Source: Clostridium ihumii AP5
GTDB taxonomy: Bacteria; Bacillota; Clostridia; Clostridiales; Clostridiaceae
NCBI RefSeq assembly: GCF_000612845.1
Contig: NZ_CCAT010000046.1
Location: 1 to 64,000 of the forward strand
Direction of reading: 5' to 3'
DNA: 64,000 nucleotides
Shown here: piece by piece, positions 53,139 through 62,068 of the stretch
Position numbering within the stretch: the stretch's first letter is position 1
Layout: the number at the start of each line of letters is the position of its first letter
The notes under the pieces: generated by a model
What the model was told of the DNA's origin: nothing
Databases searched by the model: none
Seen by the model: the letters and a program-made list of their open reading frames with translations, nothing else
Position numbers and translations under genes: made by a program

Positions 53139-54287
53139 TTAGAATCCTAATCTACTAGAATACCAATAAAATCTATATCCGTTTAATATATAATAGACAT
53201 TACTACTATCACTTTTTGCGCTTACTGATACAAAATAGTCTTTGTTTGGATCTATTAAACTATATGATTTAGTTCCATCGCTATTTTCAGTGTATCCTCT
53301 TAATGTCATTGAATGTCCACCAGCGCCATATGACATCATTCCTAGATGTATTGGATGTCCACCATCTATAGTAGTTTTTACTTGATCATATGCTATTGGA
53401 TCAGTTTGATTTGGATAAAGTCCCCAATTATTATATGCTTTTTTCATATGATTCCAGTTTCCACCTTCTTCAACTTCTGAACCATATACATATCTAACTA
53501 CCTCTGCAGCATCTAAATTGGTACCCTTTTCATAATTTATTATACCTGCACAAGTTGCTGCCCAACACCATGGATGTGATCCTTGTAAAACTATCTTTAT
53601 TTGCAAGCTATTTGAATCTTGTGTTAATTGCTCATAATTATTAGAATTGCTTGTAGTGTATTCATTTAATGGTGTTGTGATTTCTTTTGAATTTATAACT
53701 GACTCTTGAGCCTTATTTACATTGCTCTCTAAATTATAATTGTTAAAATGAGCTTTTTTACTTTGACCTTTATTAGCTTCTGTATAAGTTTTTGCTAATA
53801 ACACAGATTTAATATTATTTACTGCTCTTAATTCATTATTGTCATTTACTATTCTAAATGCAGAGTGTTCATTCTCCACCATAGTTTGTAACTTATCTGC
53901 AAATCCTTTTTCGAATGTTGATGTGTATCCTTCTCCTGAAGTTTTACTTACGCCTAAAAGTGCTATTATTTTACTATTATTTGTAACTGGAAAATAATAC
54001 ACACTTCCATTTTCTTCTGAATAAACACTAAAAGGTTCTGCTAATTTAAAGTTTTGCACATCATATCCTTTAAATCCATATTGTTCAGCTTCCATTTGTA
54101 TATTTTGAATATGTTTGGGAAGTTCTTTTATGGCATATTCCTTTAACCCACCTGGTATATTTTCAGAAACAATTTTAAAGTCATTATTAGATTTAGTAGT
54201 TAATGCATAGCTACTAGTTGTTGTTACAATAAATATTGAAAACAACACAAACATAAACAATGCAATTTTTCTAATCCTTTTTTTCAT
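53139..54287 (-). CDS. Secreted papain-like cysteine protease, staphopain type (copy 2)
   Basis: 382 residues with the same layout as copies 1 and 3: signal peptide ending SSYA (near 28), pro-region, catalytic Cys241 in LQGSHPWCWAATC, His325 in GGHSMTLRGY, Asn348 in IDPNKDYF, C-terminal YRFYWYSSRLGF. The catalytic set is intact, so probably active. ATG follows AGGAGG. Its terminator overlaps the end of the QS relic. Between it and the decayed copy lies only spacer DNA. See copy 1 for the family argument. Confidence 0.75.
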   Translation of the reverse strand: MKKRIRKIALFMFVLFSIFIVTTTSSYALTTKSNNDFKIVSENIPGGLKEYAIKELPKHIQNIQMEAEQYGFKGYDVQNFKLAEPFSVYSEENGSVYYFPVTNNSKIIALLGVSKTSGEGYTSTFEKGFADKLQTMVENEHSAFRIVNDNNELRAVNNIKSVLLAKTYTEANKGQSKKAHFNNYNLESNVNKAQESVINSKEITTPLNEYTTSNSNNYEQLTQDSNSLQIKIVLQGSHPWCWAATCAGIINYEKGTNLDAAEVVRYVYGSEVEEGGNWNHMKKAYNNWGLYPNQTDPIAYDQVKTTIDGGHPIHLGMMSYGAGGHSMTLRGYTENSDGTKSYSLIDPNKDYFVSVSAKSDSSNVYYILNGYRFYWYSSRLGF

Positions 54288-54380
54288 AATTCCTCCTAAT
54301 ATAATAAATATTTATATTTTATTATATTAATTAGAAACTTATAGTTTCGTTATTTAAGGTCTAAAATCAAAATTTAATTA

Positions 54381-54397
54381 TTTATACATATTTTGTT
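54381..54397 (-). promoter_or_regulatory. Conserved upstream box of protease copy 2
   Basis: TTTATACATATTTTGTT, 94 bases before the start codon, the same distance as in copy 1. Confidence 0.4.
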
Positions 54398-54472
54398 ATT
54401 ATTTATGCATAAAACTTTGAAATTATTTTTTATTTTCAATAAATTTGTTTTTAAATTTTACTTATAAAAATA

Positions 54473-54508
54473 AGGCACTATGATGATATTTCACTATAGT
54501 GCTATTTT
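54473..54508. terminator. Terminator of the decayed protease copy
   Basis: GCACTATGATG - loop - CACTATAGTGC then TATTTTTTA. The hairpin remains intact although the gene is dead. Confidence 0.6.
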
Positions 54509-54515
54509 TTATTTT

Positions 54516-55500
54516 AGAATCCTATACAATTAGATTCCCAATAGAATTTGTATCCACTTAGTATATAGGAACCATTTCTAATATCATTTTATTCACTTAC
54601 AGATACATAACATCTCATATTTGATTCTATTAAACTATATGATTTAGTTCCATCACTATTTTCAGTATATCATCCTCTAATGTCATTGCGTGTTCACCTG
54701 CTTGATAAGAATACATTCCTAAATGTATTGGATGTCCACCATCTATAGTAGTTTTTACTTGATTATATGGTATTGTATTAGTTACACTTGTATAAAGTCC
54801 CCATGCATTGTATGTTTTTAGGATATCTTTCCAAGTTCCACCCTTTTCAACTTCTGATCCGAATATATATTTAACTATTGTAACTGCATCTAAATTTATA
54901 CCTTTTTCATAATTTATTATACTTACACATGTTGCTACCCAACATCATGAATGCGACCCTTGTAAAGTTATTTATACTGGTAAATTGTCAGCTTTTTGTT
55001 ATTATGGTGCATAATTATTAACATTAATTTCAGCATATTCATTTAATGGAATTGTTATTTCTTTTGAATTTATAACTGATTCTTCAGACTTATTTATATT
55101 GTTTTCTAAATCATAATTATTAAAATGAGCTTTTTTACCTTTGTCTTTATTAGTTTCTGTATAAATTTTTTCTAATAATACAGATTTAGTATTATTTTAT
55201 TATTACTTGTAACTGGAAAATAGCATACCTTTGCCAATCATTCTTTATAAACACTAAAAGGTTCTGCTAACTTGAAATTTTGTATATAATACCCTTCAAG
55301 TCCATACTGTTTATATTCCACCATAACATTTTGTATATGTTTTGGGAGTTCTTTAATCCTTTAAATCACCTGATATACTTTCAGAAATAATTTTAAAATC
55401 ACTATTACCACTATTTATTTCATAAGCACTTGTAGTTACTATTAGAAAGATTGAAAACAAAATAATCATAAACATAGAAAGCTTTTTAACGTATATATAT
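54516..55500 (-). pseudogene. Decayed staphopain-type protease (copy 4)
   Basis: A recognisable but broken copy of the neighbouring proteases. A TGA stop replaces the Pro-Trp codons at the catalytic site (GSHS-stop-CW), inserted bases disrupt the frame near 54670, and about 50 pro-region codons are missing around 55195. The C-terminal part is closest to copy 3, the N-terminal part and upstream DNA closest to copy 1, so the pseudogene looks recombinant. Confidence 0.8.
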
Positions 55501-55591
55501 TTCCTCCAAATATAATATTTTTTATAATTTATTATATTAAAAAAGAAACAAATTCTTGCATCCTCAGTTTCCTTAAAATAAAATTTTATTG

Positions 55592-55608
55592 TTTATACAT
55601 TTTTTGTT
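55592..55608 (-). promoter_or_regulatory. Upstream box of the decayed protease copy
   Basis: TTTATACATTTTTTGTT, about 95 bases upstream of the former start codon, identical to the copy 1 box. Confidence 0.35.
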
Positions 55609-55644
55609 CTTATTCTTCACAAATGTCTATAGAAATACATTTTA

Positions 55645-56040
55645 AAACTTTATATTATTCATACCTTAGTTGAGAATTTTAACTCTAAGTTCTAATCTAT
55701 ATTTAAAAAAATTGACAGTGGACAGTGAATGTAAAAATTGGATTTCCAATTTTAAAGAATGATTTTTTATTAAATCTGCATAGCAAATTAGTTGAAACAA
55801 TATAAAAACGTAATTTTTAGGTGTTTGTATATTTAGATATTAGGAACAAAGTTAATAATGTCTGACATCATCTTTCACTTTTACTTCTTACTTTGTTTCA
55901 AATACAAAAACATCAATAAATTGTACCCTCAAAATTAAATATAACTGTTTCTTTGGATATTTTATAAAACTAAGTTTTATCCTTCATTGCTAATTATTAA
56001 TTTTTATATAAATTCTCAATTTATATAATAGTAATTTCAT
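55645..56040. repeat. MITE-like repeat, diverged copy in the duplicated spacer
   Basis: Contains AGTTGAGAATTTTAACTC, TTGGATTTCCAATTTTAAAGAATG, the AATTAGTTGAAACAATATAAAAACG block and a CTTTCACTTTTACTTCTTAC end block. The equivalent spacer at 52140-52265 keeps the flanks but lacks most of the interior. The rest of 55500-56505 is covered by this and the next repeat. Confidence 0.6.
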
Positions 56041-56093
56041 TTTCAAGCTTGGATATAGTGTTCTTATTTTTCATATGTAAATATACTATATAG

Positions 56094-56490
56094 TATGGGG
56101 AAACAAGTTGAAACTTTAAGTTATTCAAATATTAAATGATAATAATGTTAGTAAATGAAACAGGAATTATTTAAACCGTTATTCATGTTTCAGTTGAGAA
56201 TTCTAATTAATTTAATTGAAAATGGAAAATTGAAAGTTAATGTAAAAATTGGATTTCCAATTTTAAAGAATGATTTTTTATTAAATTTGCACAGCAAATT
56301 AGTTGAAAACAATATAAAAACGTATCTATTCTAAATATTAGGAATGAAATGAGTAATATTAACCATAACTGTCAATTGTCAATTTTCAATTGTTAACTGG
56401 TTCCAAAAAGAAAACTAATAATAAAATTCAAAGATAATATTATCAATTAATAATTGTATAAACTAAAATATTAACTTGGAACCCTATATA
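56094..56490 (-). repeat. MITE-like repeat with a readable empty site
   Basis: About 397 bases with terminal repeats TATGGGGAAACAAG and CTTGGAACCCTATA. It lies between ACTATATAGTAT and AAGGAGGTGTTACAATTTG. The paralogous locus at 52313-52342 has the same two flanks joined directly, so it is the uninterrupted site. This shows insertion into TAT(A) after the locus was duplicated. Confidence 0.85.
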
Positions 56491-56505
56491 AGGAGGTGTT
56501 ACAAT

Positions 56506-57042
56506 TTGAAAATTAAAGTTACAATCGGCATTGCAATGATACTTGTAATTATTTTTATTATTCAATCCTTCTCAACTACAAAACTTAATATAGGTTCTGC
56601 TAAATCTTTGCTTACAAAATTCACCTATGATTTAAACTTTAAAATTGGCGAAGAATATGTTTATGTTATGGTTAAGGACTCATGCACTTCGAAGCTTAAT
56701 AAATTTGTTATGAATAAGAATGTAAGTGCTGATAAAAATCCTACAATATCCGTTCCTAAAAATAGCACCATATATATCTCCCTATATTCAAATGCCACAA
56801 TTCTAGCTGACTGGAAACTCTCCAATGAATCTAACCTAAAAAACTTAAATTATAAAAATTCATTTTTTACATTTCCTAAATACAGCAATTTAAACTCTAA
56901 AGCTGATGGTTCATCACCACGTAGAAACAACTTTGAATTTGAAATAACAAATGTAGGTGAAGAAGCTCTTAGTTTTGAATACATTGCTACTGAAACAAAA
57001 GAAGTATATAACACATTAAATATGAATATAAAATCAGAGTAA
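56506..57042 (+). CDS. Exported chagasin-like (I42) protease-inhibitor candidate, copy 2
   Basis: 178 residues, about 95 percent identical to copy 1 by eye, with TTG start after AAGGAGGTG. The segments SNATILADW, ADGSSPRRNNFEFEITNVGE and ALSFEY are kept. The promoter region differs, because a MITE has entered just upstream of the ribosome site, so transcription may now start within the element. A TTG at 56476 extends the frame but lies inside the MITE end and ahead of the ribosome site. Convergent with protease copy 3. Confidence 0.5.
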   Translation: MKIKVTIGIAMILVIIFIIQSFSTTKLNIGSAKSLLTKFTYDLNFKIGEEYVYVMVKDSCTSKLNKFVMNKNVSADKNPTISVPKNSTIYISLYSNATILADWKLSNESNLKNLNYKNSFFTFPKYSNLNSKADGSSPRRNNFEFEITNVGEEALSFEYIATETKEVYNTLNMNIKSE

Positions 57043-57050
57043 AAATACAA

Positions 57051-57085
57051 AAATAAGCAGTTACTTTATTAGTTAACTGCTTATA
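57051..57085. terminator. Terminator between inhibitor copy 2 and protease copy 3
   Basis: AATAAGCAGTTAACT-type stem: AAGCAGTTAC - loop - GTTAACTGCTT, with T-rich flanks. Convergent genes share it. Confidence 0.7.
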
Positions 57086-57118
57086 TTGTTTTCAATTAAA
57101 TTAATTTCTAATATATTT

Positions 57119-58267
57119 TTAAAATCCTGAACAAGTAGATTCCCAATAGAATCTGTATCCACCTAGTATATAACAAACATTTCTGCTATCTCTTTGAGCA
57201 CTTACTGATACATAGTAGCTCTTGTTTGGGTCTATTAAACTATATGATTTAGTTCCATCACTATTTTCTGTATATCCTCTTAATGTCATTGCGTGTCCAC
57301 CAGCTTGATAAGAAACCATTCCAAGATGCATTGGATGTCCACTATCTATAGTAGCTTTTACATTATTATATGGTACTGTGTTAGTTACATTTGGATAAAG
57401 TCCCCAAGCATTGTATGCTTTTAATATATCTTGCCAAGTTCCACCTTGTTCAACTTCTGAACCAAATACATATCTAACTATATCTACAGCTTGTAAGTTT
57501 GTTCCTTTTTCATAATTTATTATTCCTGAAGCTGTAGCTGCCCAGCACCAAGGATGTGAGCCTTGTAAATTTATTTGTATTGGTAAATTGTTGCTATTTT
57601 GTGCTGCTTGTACATAATTATTATCATTAATTTTAGCATATTCATTTAATGGTGTTGTTATTTCTTTTGAGTTTATAGTTTCTTCTTGTGCTTTATTTAT
57701 ATTTTTTTGTAAATCGTAATTATTAAAGTTAGATTTTTTAGTGTTAGCCTTATTTGTCTCTGTGTATGTTTTGGCTAACAATACAGATTTAGTAGGACTT
57801 ACTGCTCTTAACTCATTATTATTATTTACTATTCTAAACTCATGGTGTTCATTTTCTACCATTGCTTGTAATTCACTTGCAAATCCTTTTTCAAAAGTTG
57901 TTGTATATCCTTCTCCTGAAACTTTGCTTACACCTAAAATTGCAACTATTTGATTATTGTCTGTAACAGGGAAATAGTATACATTACCATTTTCTTCTGA
58001 GTAAACGCTAAAAGGTTCTGCTAATTTAAAGTTTTGAACATTATAACCTTTAAATCCATATTGGTCAGCTTCCATTCTTACATTTTGAATATGTTTAGGA
58101 AGCTCCTTTATAGCATATTCTTTCAAGTTACTTGGTATATTCTCAGAAATAATTTTAAAGTCACCACTATTTCTAGTAGTTAATGCATAACTACTAGTTG
58201 TTGTTACAATAAACATTGAAAACAACATAATCATAAAAAGTGCAATTTTTTTAATTTTGTTTTTCAT
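57119..58267 (-). CDS. Secreted papain-like cysteine protease, staphopain type (copy 3)
   Basis: 382 residues: signal peptide ending SSYA, pro-region, catalytic Cys241 in LQGSHPWCWAATAS, His325 in GGHAMTLRGY, Asn348 in IDPNKSYY, C-terminal YRFYWESTCSGF. The second cysteine of the WAATC segment in copies 1 and 2 is Ala-Ser here, and a Cys appears near the C terminus. ATG follows AGGAGG. It is divergent from the RRNPP regulator gene across 508 bases, the most direct link between the protease group and the peptide-sensing pair. Confidence 0.75.
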   Translation of the reverse strand: MKNKIKKIALFMIMLFSMFIVTTTSSYALTTRNSGDFKIISENIPSNLKEYAIKELPKHIQNVRMEADQYGFKGYNVQNFKLAEPFSVYSEENGNVYYFPVTDNNQIVAILGVSKVSGEGYTTTFEKGFASELQAMVENEHHEFRIVNNNNELRAVSPTKSVLLAKTYTETNKANTKKSNFNNYDLQKNINKAQEETINSKEITTPLNEYAKINDNNYVQAAQNSNNLPIQINLQGSHPWCWAATASGIINYEKGTNLQAVDIVRYVFGSEVEQGGTWQDILKAYNAWGLYPNVTNTVPYNNVKATIDSGHPMHLGMVSYQAGGHAMTLRGYTENSDGTKSYSLIDPNKSYYVSVSAQRDSRNVCYILGGYRFYWESTCSGF

Positions 58268-58775
58268 AATTCCTCCTAATATATAAATACTTATAGTTCA
58301 TTATATTAATTAGATACAAAAGTTTTCATGTTTTGTAACTTGAAATTTAAAATTAATTTTTTGTACATATTACACGATTTTTTGTACATATTCTTAAAAT
58401 TTTATTCAATATTTTATATTATTTTTCATATATTTTGTAGTAAATAATATCTTTTTATCATACCTGTTATTAAAAATTCTATATACACTTAATTATTCTT
58501 TTATCTCACAATAGACTCTATCAAATCAAACTTTAACACTTTAACTCTTGTTTTTGTTACTATTTTGCTATTATAGTACAATAAGTGGTAATATATGTTA
58601 TTTTATATTATGCTATTGATACTCTTTAAGTTTAAATAGTATCAATATTTACTTTTTATTTATTATTTCTATTGATTATTTAATTTGTTATAGTATAATT
58701 ATTAGTATATTGTAATATTATGTTATTTATTTAATTTTATGGTATTAATTTGTTTCATTGTGTGAGGTGATATAT
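58268..58775. promoter_or_regulatory. Divergent control region with a 15-base direct repeat
   Basis: TTTTTTGTACATATT occurs at 58357-58371 and 58378-58392, exactly 21 bases apart (two helix turns), 90 and 111 bases upstream of protease copy 3. Single related boxes lie upstream of the other copies. The remainder to the regulator start is AT-rich with no gene; TTGTTATAGTATAATTATT near 58687 may be part of the regulator's promoter. Confidence 0.5.
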
Positions 58776-60086
58776 TTGAATTTTCTGGAAGGAAGAGAAA
58801 AAATAGCATTCTTAAGAAAAAAATTAAATATAAGTACTGAAGAATTAGCAACAGAAAATTTAACTAAAGATTATCTACAACTTTTAGAAAGCGGAAACTC
58901 AATTATATCTAAAGATGTATCAAAATTATTGATATGTAGATTTAAACAAATTGCATTAGAGAAGGAATTAAATTTAGACATAGAACTTGACGAAAATTTC
59001 TTTTTAAGAACAAAGCAAGAAGAGGCTAAAAGATATTGTGTTAATCATTTAAATACTAACTCTTCTATAGATGAGTTAGAGATATTATTAACTATTGCTA
59101 AAGAATATAACTTAGACTTCAATAAAGCTCAAATCTATACAAAAATAGGTGACTATTATTTTGACATAAATAACTATAACACTTCATTAGAAAATTATTT
59201 TACATCTTTGAATCTACTCAATTCTATTAATTCAGACACAACTAGTTTTTCAACTTATATATATAAAAAAATAGGCTCATGTTACTACAGTTTATTAGAT
59301 TATTATAATGCAATTTCATATTTTTCTAAGTGTAAATCTATTGCTGAAAAAATTAATCAAATAAATTTAATAAACACTTGCATATATAATTTATCTTTGT
59401 CTTATATGAAGATTGAAGAATATGATAAATCTATTGAGTTATCTAAAATATTTATAAATAATCTAGATAATGATCCTAACTCAGATTTAATGCCTAATTA
59501 TTATATATATGCTAAATCACTTCAAGCTTCATGTTATGCATTAAAGGGTTCAATTAATGATGCTATTAAAATTTTAGAATGTATATGTTCTAGTGGCAAA
59601 CCTATTGATTCTAAGGTTCTTGCCCATGTTTACACAAATTTATCATCATTATACATTAAGGATAATCAACTTGATAAGGCTACTTTATACTCTAAAAAAG
59701 CACAAGATATTCGATCTAAAGTTGATGTTGAAAAACTACCACATACACTAATTGAAAAAGCGTCTATTTATATAAAGAAAGAATTATATGATAAAGCGTT
59801 ATTAATACTTAACAGTGTAGTAATAAAATCAAAAGATAACAATGACAATGATTGTTTAATAAAAGCCTATGAACTACTTAAAGAAATATATATAAAGTTA
59901 AATGACTATAAAAAAATTGAAGAAGTCATACAAAATATAATAGGACTAGCTTCGTGTACAAATAATCACATTTTAAGTATGAAGTCCTATAATGAATTAT
60001 TAAATTTATATTCAAACTATAACAACTTCAAAAAAGCTTTAGAATACAATTCTAAAATGGATTTTGTATTAAAAACCATTACTTAG
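58776..60086 (+). CDS. RRNPP-type peptide-responsive TPR regulator
   Basis: About 436 residues from a TTG start after GTGAGGTGATATA. A divergent helix-turn-helix (about 3-60, GREKIAFLRKKLNISTEELA..LLESGNSI) is followed by some nine TPR-like helical pairs (AQIYTKIGDYYFDINNYNTSLEN, SCYYSLLDYYNAISYFSKC, NNFKKALEYNSKMDF) filling the rest. This matches Rap/NprR/PlcR-type regulators, whose TPR groove binds an imported peptide. A gene for an exported pre-peptide follows after 48 bases. The HTH is weak, so it may bind a protein rather than DNA. Divergent from protease copy 3. Confidence 0.8.
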   Translation: MNFLEGREKIAFLRKKLNISTEELATENLTKDYLQLLESGNSIISKDVSKLLICRFKQIALEKELNLDIELDENFFLRTKQEEAKRYCVNHLNTNSSIDELEILLTIAKEYNLDFNKAQIYTKIGDYYFDINNYNTSLENYFTSLNLLNSINSDTTSFSTYIYKKIGSCYYSLLDYYNAISYFSKCKSIAEKINQINLINTCIYNLSLSYMKIEEYDKSIELSKIFINNLDNDPNSDLMPNYYIYAKSLQASCYALKGSINDAIKILECICSSGKPIDSKVLAHVYTNLSSLYIKDNQLDKATLYSKKAQDIRSKVDVEKLPHTLIEKASIYIKKELYDKALLILNSVVIKSKDNNDNDCLIKAYELLKEIYIKLNDYKKIEEVIQNIIGLASCTNNHILSMKSYNELLNLYSNYNNFKKALEYNSKMDFVLKTIT

Positions 60087-60134
60087 TTTATTACTATAAA
60101 TATTTATTTTTATATTGAAAGGTAGGTATTTTTT

Positions 60135-60314
60135 ATGAAAAAATTTTCAAAATCACTATTAATGTTAACTTTATCTTTATCATTGGTTGTACCATTTTTG
60201 GGTAGTTCAGCAGTTAATTTAACTAAAAATAATCAAACTCAAAATGTATGTTGTTCAACCAGTGAATCAACTCCTATACATCGTTCATTAATAGAAACTC
60301 CACCGCTTGCTTAA
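60135..60314 (+). CDS. Exported pre-peptide, candidate pheromone of the RRNPP regulator
   Basis: A 59-codon gene, short enough to be missed by usual gene tracks, with AAAGGTAGG about nine bases before ATG. MKKFSKSLLMLTLSLSLVVP..GSSA is a signal peptide (cleavage after SSA near residue 26). The remaining 33 residues hold NVCCSTSESTPIHRSLIETPPLA and a stop. In this family the last five to ten residues are the active peptide, so ETPPLA is the likely core. A relic elsewhere ends ENPPLA. Co-transcribed with the regulator; followed by a strong terminator. Confidence 0.75.
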   Translation: MKKFSKSLLMLTLSLSLVVPFLGSSAVNLTKNNQTQNVCCSTSESTPIHRSLIETPPLA

Positions 60315-60370
60315 TTACTAAATACTACTATTTATAAAAATAATAACAACATTTTATTGTTATTAAAGCA

Positions 60371-60414
60371 AAAGATACTAGCATTTACTTTGTTTATGCT
60401 AGTATCTTTTATTA
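60371..60414 (+). terminator. Terminator of the regulator/peptide pair
   Basis: AAAAGATACTAGCAT - loop - ATGCTAGTATCTTTT then ATTATTT, about 56 bases past the peptide stop. Confidence 0.8.
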
Positions 60415-60487
60415 TTTCAATTTTATTTTCTTCATAAATTAAACCTGTTCAAGTAAAAAAGAGAGTTGCCTATGCAACTCTCTTTAG

Positions 60488-60563
60488 TGGTCGGGGTGAC
60501 AGGGATTGAACCTGCGACCTCATGGTCCCAAACCACGCGCGCTCCCATCTGCGCCACACCCCG
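60488..60563 (-). tRNA. tRNA-Pro (anticodon UGG)
   Basis: On the minus strand a 76-base cloverleaf: acceptor CGGGGTG/CACCCCG with encoded CCA, D arm GGCGCAGATGGGAGCGC, anticodon loop TTTGGGA, T arm with GGTTCAATCC. Anticodon TGG reads proline. No other tRNA is in the window. Confidence 0.95.
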
Positions 60564-60922
60564 GCGACATAAATTATTATATTACACGTGTATAAATATG
60601 TCAACACTTTTTTTATATTTTTTATTTTAAATAATTAAATTCCAATCTACTTATTAATCACTACATTCTTCATCTAATCACAAACAAAGTAATATCAATG
60701 CTTTTAGTCTAATTTCACTTCAAAAATTTAAATTTATATAAAATAAAAAGTAGGTTATTTCAAAACAAAGTAGTTTTGAAATAACCCATATTTGATGGTG
60801 ATTTATATTTTTATTAATAAAATTTAATTTTAATTTACTATAAATCCCCTCCTTTACATTTTATTTATATACAGAATTGTAGTGTTTCTTCTTACTTCAT
60901 CCTTTGTTTCTAATTTCTCTAT
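60564..60922. other. Spacer between tRNA-Pro and the ABC-2 exporter
   Basis: A long hairpin AGGTTATTTCAAAAC - loop AAAGTA - GTTTTGAAATAACC at 60752-60786 is probably the terminator of the exporter operon. An AAAGGAGGGG motif on the minus strand at about 60845 is not followed by a start codon. Nothing else is visible. Confidence 0.5.
60752..60786. terminator. Strong hairpin downstream of the ABC-2 operon
   Basis: GGTTATTTCAAAAC paired with GTTTTGAAATAACC, a fourteen-pair stem, about 140 bases past the last exporter gene. Confidence 0.65.
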
Positions 60923-62065
60923 TTATAAATCTTTGTATATTTTCTCTTTTTTCGCTGTTTTGTAGGCTGCTATTGTAAATAATGCTAATGCAAAAAGTAT
61001 ATCTATTAATAAATTTAAAGTTATATTGCTAAATTTTGCTCCTTGTTGCAAATCTAATAATGCATCCATAGTCCATCTAGTTGGTATAAAATATGATATT
61101 TTATTTATAAATTTTGGGAAGAAACTACTTGGTAAAAACCATCCTCCAAGTGCTAATATTCCCATGCTAACTACATTAAATATCATTCCTGAACCTTGTA
61201 TATCTCCTGAAATGGAGAAACATACTATTCCAACCGATACAGCACTTATAGCTACAACCAATAATATTATAAATAATTCCCAGCATTTTAACCCAGCATC
61301 TATATTTACTAAAGTATTTAAACAAATAAGGCAAATTAAAATTTGAATAATCATAACAACTAAAGTCGAGCATATATTAGCTAAATAATACTCTGTACTT
61401 GTGACACTTCCTGAAAAAATTCTAGTGTAAACTTCACTCTCCTTATCTTCTACCATAAGTTTTGCTCCGTATAATCCCCTATAAAATATAAACATTGTTA
61501 CAATTGTTATAAAAAACCTAGATATATGATGATTAGCTCTCAAATCTTTAAGATTTAACCCTTCTATACTTACAATTCCATTATCATATTTTTTCAATGT
61601 ATCTTTGTATAACTCATCATTTTTATTACTAACTGTAGATAATTTTCTTATGTTGTTTATTTCTATATTTAACTTTTCTTTAATTCCACTAGAAATCTCA
61701 CTATTTTTACCTTGTTTAAATATCACTTCACTGTCATCATCCATTATTATTGCATTTTCAAATCCTTTAGGTATTGTTATACATAAATCTAAATCATAAT
61801 TCTCTATAAATTCATCAATATTCTCTTCTTTTATATCTTTAATTGATAACCCTTCTATATTATTTATTTGCTCTACTATTATTTTAGATGTAGTTGTATT
61901 ATCCTTGTCATTAATAACTGTTTTTAATCCCCATTCCCCTATTGTAAAATACTTAACTGAAACAATAAGAATTATGACTGGCATAATAATACTTATAGCA
62001 AAAGTACCTGTTTGCTTTTGAATCATTCGTTTCATGTTGTTTTTAAATAAAACCCAAAAACTCAT
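60923..62065 (-). CDS. ABC-2 type exporter permease, second subunit
   Basis: 380 residues. One N-terminal membrane helix (about 20-40), a large extracellular part (about 45-170) and a cluster of five membrane helices at the C terminus (from about 185), the YhgE/ABC-2 permease layout. YYLANICSTLVVMIIQIL and LGGWFLPSSFFPKFINKISYFIPTRWTMDALLDL are typical. Its ribosome site GAGGAGG lies in the end of the preceding gene. Probably one half of a drug, lantibiotic or lipid exporter; substrate unknown. Confidence 0.8.
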   Translation of the reverse strand: MSFWVLFKNNMKRMIQKQTGTFAISIIMPVIILIVSVKYFTIGEWGLKTVINDKDNTTTSKIIVEQINNIEGLSIKDIKEENIDEFIENYDLDLCITIPKGFENAIIMDDDSEVIFKQGKNSEISSGIKEKLNIEINNIRKLSTVSNKNDELYKDTLKKYDNGIVSIEGLNLKDLRANHHISRFFITIVTMFIFYRGLYGAKLMVEDKESEVYTRIFSGSVTSTEYYLANICSTLVVMIIQILICLICLNTLVNIDAGLKCWELFIILLVVAISAVSVGIVCFSISGDIQGSGMIFNVVSMGILALGGWFLPSSFFPKFINKISYFIPTRWTMDALLDLQQGAKFSNITLNLLIDILFALALFTIAAYKTAKKEKIYKDL

Positions 62066-62068
62066 ATT

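Noticed and set aside
56476-56505. Upstream TTG extension of inhibitor copy 2
   Set aside because: The extension lies in the MITE terminal repeat and precedes the ribosome site; copy 1 starts at the TTG equivalent to 56506.
60840-60856. AAAGGAGGGG ribosome-like motif on the minus strand
   Set aside because: No ATG, GTG or TTG follows at a usable distance and the region runs into a terminator hairpin.
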